A DNA stretch of 8,524 nt from CAZFHZ01 sp964519015 (lineage in GTDB: Bacteria; Blakebacterota; Blakebacteria; Blakebacterales; CAYUVJ01): positions 1 through 8,524 of the forward strand of contig CAZFHZ010000137.1 in assembly GCA_964519015.1 (NCBI GenBank), given 5' to 3'. Both the position numbers and the translations under genes were made by a program. The notes under the pieces were generated by a model. It was not told the DNA's origin. It saw only the letters and a list, made by a program, of their open reading frames with translations, and ran no database searches. This document shows, in pieces, positions 1 to 4,814 of this stretch; the stretch's first letter is position 1, and the number at the start of each line of letters is the position of its first letter.

Positions 1-1
1 G

Positions 2-55
2 CTCTACCGGCTGGTCCTCGACCAGGATCGGCCCCGGAACGGGAGGACGGCATGA
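2..55 (+). CDS. 3' end of an upstream gene (partial)
   Basis: Frame 2 is open from the left edge and reads LYRLVLDQDRPRNGRTA before TGA at 53-55. That stop overlaps the ATG of the sulfatase gene in an ATGA arrangement (52-55), which is typical of translationally coupled genes in one operon. Only 17 residues are visible, so the family cannot be named. The overlap and the well-placed Shine-Dalgarno sequence inside this tail are the evidence that it is coding. The alternative is that no gene ends here and the overlap is chance. Confidence 0.45.
   Translation, partial: LYRLVLDQDRPRNGRTA
41..47 (+). promoter_or_regulatory. Ribosome binding site of the sulfatase gene
   Basis: GGGAGGA lies 4 bases before the ATG at 52. 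It supports this start, which also places the twin-arginine motif in the n-region of the signal peptide. Confidence 0.7.
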
Positions 56-1545
56 TCCGGGAGACCCGCTGCAGGTCCACCCGCCGGGAGTTCCTGCGTC
101 AGGCGGGCAGGGCCGGCGTGGTGCTCTCGGCCGGCGGCGTGGCTGGCGGACTTCTCACCGGCTGCGCCCGTTCGCGCCGGCCGCCCAACATCGTCCTCAT
201 CTTCATCGACGATATGGGGTGGGGGGATGTCGGAGTCTACAAGGCGCAGGGGTATGTCACTCCCTACCTGGACCGGATGGCCGCCGAGGGGATGCGTTTC
301 ACCGACTTCTATGCCTCCCAGGCGGTCTGCTCCGCTTCCCGGGCCTCGCTGCTGACCGGTTGCTACTCCGAGCGGGTCTCGATCCAGGGGGCGCTGGGGC
401 CTAACGCCCAGGTCGGGCTCGCTCCCGGGGAGACCACCATCGCCGAACTGCTCAAACCGCTCGGCTACGCCACGGCCATCTTCGGCAAGTGGCACCTGGG
501 GCACCGGGAGCCCTTCCTGCCGCTCCAGCACGGTTTCGACGAGTACCTGGGCCTGCCCTACTCCAACGACATGTGGCCGGTCGACTTCGACGGCACGCCG
601 GTCACCGGCGGCAACAAGGCCCAGTACCCACCGTTGCCGCTCATCGAGGGGAACGAGACGGTCGCAACCATCGACGATATGGCCGGCCAGGACACCCTGA
701 CCACCCGCTACACCGAGCGGGCGGTCGATTTCATCCGCCGGCATCAGTACCGGCCCTTCTTCCTCTACCTGGCCCACTCCATGGTCCACATCCCGCTGGG
801 GGTTTCGGAGAAGTTCCGGGGCCACAGCGCGCAGGGGCTGTTCGGCGATGTCGTGGAGGAGGTGGACTGGTCGGTCGGCCAGGTGCTGACCACCCTGGAC
901 CGCCTCGGGCTGAGCGATGACACCCTGGTCCTCTTCACCAGTGACAACGGCCCCTGGCTCAACTTCGGCAACCATGCCGGCTCCACCGGCGGCCTGCGGG
1001 AAGGGAAGGGGACCGCCTTCGAGGGGGGGCCGCGGGTGCCGGCCATCGTGCGCTGGCCGGGACACACCCCCCCCGGCGCCGTCTGTACCCGGCTGGCCTC
1101 CACCATCGATGTGCTGCCCACCGTGGCCGCGGTGACCGGAGCCGCGCTCCCCGAGCGGGAGATCGACGGGGTCAGTATCCTGCCGCTGCTGGTCGGGGAC
1201 GGGACCGCCGAACCCCGCACCCAGTTCTGGTTCTACTACGACGGCGAACTGCGGGGGGTGCGGGAGGGACGCTGGAAGCGGGTCTTCCGGCATCGCACCC
1301 GTTCCTACGTCGGGGTGGAACCGGGGCGGGACGGCTGGCCGGGTCCCTATGCCTTCCCGACCGTCCCCGACGCCCTCTACGACCTGGAGAGCGATCCGGC
1401 CGAAACCACCGACGTCTCGGCCGCCCACCCCGACCTCATCCGCCGGCTGGACAGCATCGCCGAGCAGGCGCGCACCGCGCTGGGTGACCGGCTGACCGGC
1501 CGCCGGGGGGCCGAGGTGCGCCCCCCCGGCCGGCTCAATCCTTAG
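52..1545 (+). CDS. Exported sulfatase (formylglycine-dependent, Tat/lipobox)
   Basis: A 497-residue type I sulfatase of the alkaline-phosphatase fold, predicted to hydrolyse sulfate esters, probably on glycans, outside the cytoplasm. The N-terminus carries a twin-arginine motif (TRREFLR, residues 10-16), a hydrophobic stretch and a lipobox LLTGC ending at Cys38, so a Tat-exported lipoprotein is likely. Metal and catalytic positions expected for the family are visible: Asp53-Asp54 after the first beta strand, CSASR at 93-97 with Cys93 the predicted formylglycine, Lys146 and His148 in FGKWHLG, His246, Asp298-Asn299 in TSDNG, and Lys319. The signature has Ala where CxPxR sulfatases usually have Pro. 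The C-terminal subdomain (SDPAETTDVS, about residue 447) is present, so the protein looks full length. It requires a formylglycine-generating enzyme or anSME encoded elsewhere. The start overlaps an upstream stop, suggesting an operon. The substrate cannot be read from sequence; a GlcNAc-sulfate substrate is only hinted at by the remnant downstream. Confidence 0.95.
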   Translation: MIRETRCRSTRREFLRQAGRAGVVLSAGGVAGGLLTGCARSRRPPNIVLIFIDDMGWGDVGVYKAQGYVTPYLDRMAAEGMRFTDFYASQAVCSASRASLLTGCYSERVSIQGALGPNAQVGLAPGETTIAELLKPLGYATAIFGKWHLGHREPFLPLQHGFDEYLGLPYSNDMWPVDFDGTPVTGGNKAQYPPLPLIEGNETVATIDDMAGQDTLTTRYTERAVDFIRRHQYRPFFLYLAHSMVHIPLGVSEKFRGHSAQGLFGDVVEEVDWSVGQVLTTLDRLGLSDDTLVLFTSDNGPWLNFGNHAGSTGGLREGKGTAFEGGPRVPAIVRWPGHTPPGAVCTRLASTIDVLPTVAAVTGAALPEREIDGVSILPLLVGDGTAEPRTQFWFYYDGELRGVREGRWKRVFRHRTRSYVGVEPGRDGWPGPYAFPTVPDALYDLESDPAETTDVSAAHPDLIRRLDSIAEQARTALGDRLTGRRGAEVRPPGRLNP

Positions 1546-1639
1546 CATCCAGGCCCGCAATCAAAGGACCTGCCCTGACTGGCATGCCGGGGCAGGGGGG
1601 ATGGCCTGGCTCTTCGTGGACGAGATCGTGGTGGAATGA
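1544..1639 (+). pseudogene. Remnant C-terminus resembling a GH20 hexosaminidase/discoidin-like domain
   Basis: Starting at the sulfatase stop but in frame 2, the DNA reads without a stop to TGA at 1637-1639. It encodes SIQARNQRTCPDW followed by HAGAGGMAWLFVDEIVVE. The pattern P-x-W-H-x-G-A-G-G-x-A-W-L-F-V-D-E-I, running straight into a stop, resembles from memory the extreme C-terminus of the F5/8-type (discoidin-like) domain on many GH20 beta-N-acetylhexosaminidases. Only about 31 codons exist, far short of a domain of roughly 130 residues, and no plausible start is present apart from an internal ATG at 1601. I infer a gene tail left behind when a deletion or rearrangement joined it to the sulfatase gene. 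Alternatives: chance resemblance, or a sulfatase-domain fusion broken by a frameshift in the C7 run at 1521-1527. Confidence 0.45.
1569..1596 (+). terminator. GC-rich stem-loop after the sulfatase gene (weak terminator candidate)
   Basis: CCTGCCCTG at 1569-1577 pairs with CGGGGCAGG at 1588-1596 (nine pairs, one of them G-U) around a 10-base loop, 23 bases after the sulfatase stop. No T-run follows, so intrinsic termination is doubtful. It also lies inside the putative remnant coding tail, so the pairing may be incidental. Confidence 0.3.
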
Positions 1640-1908
1640 GGAAGGTGGTCACATCGGCATTGTTCGGCCGGGTCTTCCGTTCGGCCAACAGGGATATCCT
1701 CCACGGTTGATCTTCGGTCGTGGGACCTGCTGGGTATCGTAAAGGTTACGACAGAGGCCGGCCAGAGACTCCCTAAACACACCTGTATATCGATTCGTCC
1801 AAGAAACGAGAGGTCCGACTCCATCTCATCTGAGTCCGGACGACCACGTTTGGAACAGCAGCAGATCAATCCGTTGGTCCCGGAGATGAAACCGAGAGGG
1901 AGAGGGTG
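1640..1908. other. Intergenic spacer upstream of the beta-propeller gene
   Basis: This spacer is visibly less GC-rich than the flanking genes and holds no convincing reading frame. It contains one imperfect hairpin, GTCCGACTC at 1813-1821 with GAGTCCGGAC at 1832-1841 (one bulged base), and an AT-rich patch TGTATATC near 1789-1796. No well-spaced -35/-10 pair was found. It probably carries the promoter and leader of the propeller gene. Confidence 0.5.
1897..1902 (+). promoter_or_regulatory. Ribosome binding site of the propeller gene
   Basis: AGGGAG lies six bases before ATG at 1909, within a longer purine run at 1893-1906. An in-frame GTG at 1906 immediately precedes the ATG, but its spacing to the purine run is poorer, so ATG 1909 is preferred. 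Confidence 0.6.
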
Positions 1909-3177
1909 ATGCGAAGAGCCACATCCCACCTGCTTGCAGTCGCCGTCCTGCTCGCAGTCGCCGTCCTGCTCGCTGCAGCCTGCGGGGGTCCAGCTGATCA
2001 GCCGGGACACACCTTCACCAAGAATACCGAAGACGGTGTCCTCAGGGTTGTGAACTCGGCGGTACCCCGGTTCGAGGGTGAGCTCTTCACCTACGAAGAG
2101 GTGCTCACCCTTCAGGAGGATGAGCGGGAGGAATCCCTCTTGAATATGCCTCGGCGCGTACTGTCCGATGATTCGGGGCGCTACTTCGTCATGGATGACG
2201 GCAACACCCGGATTGCCGTCTTCGGCTCCACCGGACGGTTCGAGTACGCGATGGGGCGGGAAGGGAACGGCCCGGGGGAGTGGCGTGGGGCGGTACTCCA
2301 GGAGATACAGGATGATGTGCTGAGTCTCCTCGACTCCGGCCAGAATCGGCTGCAGCGGTTCCGGAGCGACGGCCGGCTGCTGGATGTGACGCCGCTCCCC
2401 GTGGGGAGACAGCGGGGAGTGGTCCGGTATCTCCTCCTCGAGCGTGATCGGCGCCTATTGCTGAAGGCGGAGACCAGCATCATGGTGGGAACACCCTATA
2501 CCACCCAACTTGACGCAGCCGTGATCGGTGCAGGGGGGGATACCCTCTGGCACTATCATCCCGAGCCGGTTCTCATCGGCGTGCGTTTCACGACCATGAT
2601 GGGCGGGGCCCGGGTGGAGAATCCCACCGCTTTCGTGCTGGGCTTCCGGCCCAGTATCGACTTCCATCGCCGGCACGGCATCCTGCTGAGCGAGACTTCG
2701 GATCCGGAACTGAAGGTGTTCGATGTCGCCGGCCACCTCGTCAGGACCATCCGTCTCGATCTTCCCGCTGAGGCCGTCAGCGAGGAGGAGAAACGCCTGA
2801 CCCGGCAGTGGTGGGATGAACTGATAGCCGGCCTGCCTGAGCGGCAGCGGCCCTTCGCCCAGATGCAGTACGACGGACTGACCTTCGCCGAGTACAAAGC
2901 GCCTTGGGATACAGCCGCCTGGGATGACCTGGGCTACCTGTGGTTGGGTGTCCCGGAAACGACGAAGGGACGGGCGGCCGCGGGTGGAATGGGTCTATAC
3001 CGGATTGTGAGCCCGGACGGGGAGTACCTCGGGCTCACCCGGCGTCCCTCGGGGAACGCGTCCTTCCACCGGGATCGGCTACTGGTCACGTTCTACGATC
3101 CGATGGAAGGGACCCAGTACGTGCGGGTCTACCGGATCCGATCCGACGTTCCGGGATTCGACTATTACCCATACTGA
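1909..3177 (+). CDS. Lipoprotein with 6-bladed beta-propeller
   Basis: A 422-residue predicted lipoprotein from ATG 1909. It has basic residues (MRR), a long Ala/Val/Leu core and a lipobox LAAAC with Cys25, followed by a short polar linker. From about residue 80 the sequence shows propeller blades: GRYFVMDDGNTRIAVF, then GREGNGPGEW (about 117-126), then DDVLSLLDSGQNRLQRF, and a closing VRVYRI strand near the C-terminus. The GREGxGPGE signature and blade pattern match the 6-bladed beta-propeller lipoproteins (NHL-like, PF17170 type) that are abundant in Gemmatimonadota and Bacteroidota. No catalytic residues are recognisable; a binding or scaffold role at the envelope is likely but unproven. 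Its base composition is slightly less GC-extreme than the sulfatase and permease. It is transcribed in the same direction as the sulfatase gene but separated by a long spacer, so it probably has its own promoter. It faces the DUF362 gene. Confidence 0.87.
   Translation: MRRATSHLLAVAVLLAVAVLLAAACGGPADQPGHTFTKNTEDGVLRVVNSAVPRFEGELFTYEEVLTLQEDEREESLLNMPRRVLSDDSGRYFVMDDGNTRIAVFGSTGRFEYAMGREGNGPGEWRGAVLQEIQDDVLSLLDSGQNRLQRFRSDGRLLDVTPLPVGRQRGVVRYLLLERDRRLLLKAETSIMVGTPYTTQLDAAVIGAGGDTLWHYHPEPVLIGVRFTTMMGGARVENPTAFVLGFRPSIDFHRRHGILLSETSDPELKVFDVAGHLVRTIRLDLPAEAVSEEEKRLTRQWWDELIAGLPERQRPFAQMQYDGLTFAEYKAPWDTAAWDDLGYLWLGVPETTKGRAAAGGMGLYRIVSPDGEYLGLTRRPSGNASFHRDRLLVTFYDPMEGTQYVRVYRIRSDVPGFDYYPY
1936..1971 (+). 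repeat. Perfect 18-bp tandem duplication in the signal peptide
   Basis: The 18-mer GCAGTCGCCGTCCTGCTC occurs at 1936-1953 and again, without change, at 1954-1971. It is in frame and doubles a six-residue hydrophobic block (AVAVLL) in the core of the lipoprotein signal peptide. The identical codons indicate a recent slipped-strand duplication. Confidence 0.95.
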
Positions 3178-3259
3178 GTGGGAGTGAACCGGGAGTGCCG
3201 GCACAGCAGTCGCATTTCCCGGGATCGCGGACCGGCCCGGGTAGAGGGGTGCGCCGGGC
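3178..3259. other. Short convergent gap between the propeller and DUF362 genes
   Basis: This 82-base gap separates two convergent stop codons. It contains the perfect palindrome GTGCCGGCAC at 3195-3204 and two CCCGGG blocks at 3218-3223 and 3236-3241 that could pair around a 12-base loop. No T-run follows either one, so no intrinsic terminator can be called for either gene. Confidence 0.4.
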
Positions 3260-4261
3260 TCAGCCCTGGGCCAGGATCGGGATGAGCCGGTCGGTGTAGG
3301 CCCGGCTCTCCGGATCGGCGGTGACCAGTTCGATCTCCTCACCGCTGGTGACTCCCAGGCCGAGTTCCACGGCCCGGGCCATCTGCTCCTGCTCGAAGAT
3401 ACCCCGATCCATGATGGCCGCGTTCGAGCCCTGCTCCTTGAGCACGGCCAGACCCACCGCGTCCACGGCTACCCGGTCGGTCCCGGCGATCATCACGTTG
3501 GGATGCTTCAGTTCCCCCCGCGAGGGACCGCCGTCCACAAACGCGTCGATCCCGTCCAGCACGATGAGTTGGGGCGAGTAGCCCAGGTTCAACTCGGCGA
3601 TCATCCGCCGCATGTCCGGGGAGCGGTGCATCGGGCGCCGGATGGGTTTGGGGGTCAGCCCCACGGCCAGCTTGAGCGACATCGTGAACACTCCGCCGGA
3701 GCCGTGGGTCTTCAGGCAGCAGGTGGAGACCAGGTATTCGGCCTCGGTGACCAGCCGGGGGAGGTGGAAGCCGTCCGGCCAGTGCGTGCCGGCCGGTCCG
3801 AAGGGGACCCAGTCGCTCTCGGGGATCTCCTCGAAGTTGACCACCCCGAAGCGCAGGTCGCGGGCCAGGTCGAAGATCCCGATCTGTTCCATGACCGTCC
3901 GGGTGACCGGCGGTCCGCTCGATTCCCCCAGCGTGACTTCGCGGGCGCCTCGTTCCTGCATCTCGGTGACCAACTGGGAGATGGTGTCGGGGTGGGAGGA
4001 ACCGGGTGTGGGGTCGGCCGTGTTCAGGTTGGGCTTGAGCACCATCCGGCGGCCGTCGATGCCCTCCGGAGCGAACAGCTTCAGGACGCGACGGACTCCA
4101 TCCTTGCGGTCCTCGGTGCGGACCAGGGCCACCCGCGAACGCGCCCGAGGACGCCGGACGGGTCGGATGAGGGAACCGGAGAAAGGGGCCAGGGCCAGCC
4201 CGGCCGCCATCCCCTTCACGAACCGCCGGCGGTCGAGCGAACCTCCGCACAGATCCGTCAT
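3260..4261 (-). CDS. Tat-exported DUF362 family protein
   Basis: A 333-residue protein starting at ATG 4259-4261. The N-terminus has a twin-arginine motif (DRRRFVKG, residues 10-17) followed by a short hydrophobic stretch, so Tat export is predicted. From about residue 43 it matches the DUF362 family (PF04015): VALVRTE, VLKPNLN (74-80), a SSHPDTISQLV segment, GARE-VTLGESSG (105-116), STCCLKTHG (179-187), and a late block with VLDGIDAFVDGGPSRGE (234-250) and GTDRVAVDAVG (260-270). Length is normal for the stand-alone form. The C-terminal 4Fe-4S ferredoxin domain found on some homologues is absent, although a CC pair sits at 181-182. The biochemical function of the family is not established, and no substrate is implied here. 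The gene is transcribed alone, convergent with the propeller gene. Its upstream region carries repeats that could be regulatory. Confidence 0.93.
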   Translation of the reverse strand: MTDLCGGSLDRRRFVKGMAAGLALAPFSGSLIRPVRRPRARSRVALVRTEDRKDGVRRVLKLFAPEGIDGRRMVLKPNLNTADPTPGSSHPDTISQLVTEMQERGAREVTLGESSGPPVTRTVMEQIGIFDLARDLRFGVVNFEEIPESDWVPFGPAGTHWPDGFHLPRLVTEAEYLVSTCCLKTHGSGGVFTMSLKLAVGLTPKPIRRPMHRSPDMRRMIAELNLGYSPQLIVLDGIDAFVDGGPSRGELKHPNVMIAGTDRVAVDAVGLAVLKEQGSNAAIMDRGIFEQEQMARAVELGLGVTSGEEIELVTADPESRAYTDRLIPILAQG

Positions 4262-4267
4262 ATCAAA

Positions 4268-4272
4268 CCTCC
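4268..4272 (-). promoter_or_regulatory. Ribosome binding site of the DUF362 gene
   Basis: GGAGG on the minus strand lies six bases before ATG 4261, a textbook placement that fixes the start. Confidence 0.85.
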
Positions 4273-4301
4273 ATCGTCATCGGACCCGGTGTTCACCCGG
4301 G

Positions 4302-4318
4302 ATCCTGGGCGGCAGGAT
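4302..4318 (-). promoter_or_regulatory. Stem-loop in the DUF362 leader
   Basis: ATCCTG at 4302-4307 and CAGGAT at 4313-4318 form a perfect 6-bp inverted repeat around a 5-base loop. It sits about 30 bases upstream of the DUF362 ribosome binding site, so it could be a 5' leader hairpin or a protein-binding site. The function is unknown. Confidence 0.35.
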
Positions 4319-4410
4319 ATCAGTTCGTCAGGTTACTTTCCAGATCGCGCCCCGACCCCGTCCCTCGGGATGGTGGCACTTATGGTCGGATCGAGTGCCG
4401 GCCTGAGGGG

Positions 4411-4460
4411 ACTCCTGGGCTGGAGTAGCCCTTCAGTAGCCTATTATTCCAGGAGTAGCC
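4411..4460. repeat. Three AGTAGCC repeats within an 8-bp inverted repeat
   Basis: AGTAGCC occurs at 4424-4430, 4435-4441 and 4454-4460. The first and last copies extend to GGAGTAGCC. ACTCCTGG at 4411-4418 is the exact reverse complement of CCAGGAGT at 4449-4456, so the copies lie in or beside a potential stem-loop. The block is 150-200 bases upstream of the DUF362 start in non-coding DNA. It looks like a cluster of operator half-sites, but no regulator is identifiable. Confidence 0.45.
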
Positions 4461-4535
4461 AATGGCGTTTCCCCGACTTGAATCGCGGCCGTGATTCGTG
4501 GAGGGTGGTTCCGGCGAAGGTCCCTGGTCTGTGCC

Positions 4536-4703
4536 CTACACTTCTTCCCGGATCGCGGTCAGGGAGGAGACCCGGGTCGCCCGCAGGGCCGGATGGAGCG
4601 CGGCGGCCAGTCCCACCAGCACCAGGAAGAGGCTGGCCCCGACGATGGTCGGCCCATCCAGGGGCCGGACGGCGTAGACGAACCCGCTGAGGAGGATGCG
4701 GCT
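4536..4703 (-). pseudogene. C-terminal remnant of an ADOP/MacB-type ABC permease
   Basis: On the minus strand, 55 codons ending at TAG (4536-4538) encode a permease tail. It runs from SRILLSGFVYAVRPLDG through a transmembrane segment (TIVGASLFLVLVGLAAALHP) to ALRATRVSSLTAIREEV. This is the last transmembrane helix and the PAxRAtrv-xxxAlR end typical of FtsX domains in ADOP permeases. Upstream of the Ser-Arg at about 4703 the frame stays open but turns into unrelated sequence antisense to the neighbouring promoter and ATPase gene, so roughly the first 750 residues are missing. It is not a copy of the intact permease at 6271, whose C-terminus differs throughout. It is therefore a separate paralogue, probably once in tandem with the intact one, that lost its 5' part when the ATPase segment arrived or by deletion. 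No start codon or RBS is visible, so it is unlikely to be expressed. Confidence 0.82.
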
Positions 4704-4765
4704 GGAGCAGGGGGAGTGAGGCGGATCGTTTTCTCCTTGTTTACGCCAGCTTGTTGCAGTATTTA

Positions 4766-4779
4766 GCCATTGCAGTGGC
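4766..4779 (+). promoter_or_regulatory. Quasi-palindrome upstream of the ATPase -10 (operator candidate)
   Basis: GCCATT at 4766-4771 pairs with AGTGGC at 4774-4779 (one G-U pair). The half-site GCCATTG recurs at 4798-4804, on the other side of the -10 and touching the ribosome binding site. TTGCAGT is also repeated at 4754-4760 and 4770-4776. This spacing around a promoter suits a repressor site, but no regulator is visible. Confidence 0.35.
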
Positions 4780-4788
4780 AAAGGTGTA

Positions 4789-4794
4789 TATAAT
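4789..4794 (+). promoter_or_regulatory. Consensus -10 element (TATAAT) of the ATPase gene
   Basis: A perfect TATAAT lies in an AT-rich island (4787-4797) that stands out from the GC-rich surroundings. Transcription would start near 4801, leaving a leader of only about 14 bases. No good -35 hexamer occurs at 16-18 bases spacing, so the promoter may need an activator or may be used by a different sigma factor. Confidence 0.5.
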
Positions 4795-4803
4795 AATGCC
4801 ATT

Positions 4804-4808
4804 GGAGG
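4804..4808 (+). promoter_or_regulatory. Ribosome binding site of the ATPase gene
   Basis: GGAGG lies six bases before ATG 4815. The in-frame TTG at 4809 directly abuts the GGAGG and is too close to be used, so ATG 4815 is chosen. Confidence 0.8.
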
Positions 4809-4814
4809 TTGATA

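Larger units (their letters stand above)
4262..4535. other. Intergenic spacer between the DUF362 gene and the permease remnant
   Basis: This 274-base stretch has no supportable coding frame. It holds the DUF362 ribosome binding site and leader stem-loop, the AGTAGCC repeat cluster, and an unremarkable right half. The DUF362 promoter should lie here, but I could not pick a convincing -35/-10 pair on the minus strand. Confidence 0.5.

Noticed and set aside
4..1560. 518-residue open frame on the minus strand
   Set aside because: It is exactly antisense to the sulfatase gene and rich in Gly/Pro/Arg/Val with no recognisable domain. Long antisense frames are expected in DNA this GC-rich.
1601..1639. 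Stand-alone 12-residue small protein starting at ATG 1601
   Set aside because: The frame is open well upstream and the residues before the ATG belong to the same conserved-looking pattern, so a gene remnant explains it better.
1561..2010. 149-residue minus-strand frame across the spacer and propeller start
   Set aside because: It is Cys/Gly-rich low-complexity sequence at its start (the antisense of the signal peptide repeat), with no domain and no good ribosome binding site. It looks like a shadow.
3195..3241. Bidirectional terminator between the convergent propeller and DUF362 genes
   Set aside because: There are palindromes but no T-run on either strand, so no intrinsic terminator can be claimed.
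4471..4496. tRNA-like 3' fragment on the minus strand (GATTCAAGTC followed later by CCA), considered as an attachment site
   Set aside because: The T-stem does not pair properly and the acceptor stem has no partner. No tRNA or integrase is visible.
3503..4690. 395-residue plus-strand frame opposite the DUF362 gene
   Set aside because: It is mostly antisense to a well-supported DUF362 gene, with atypical composition and no domain.
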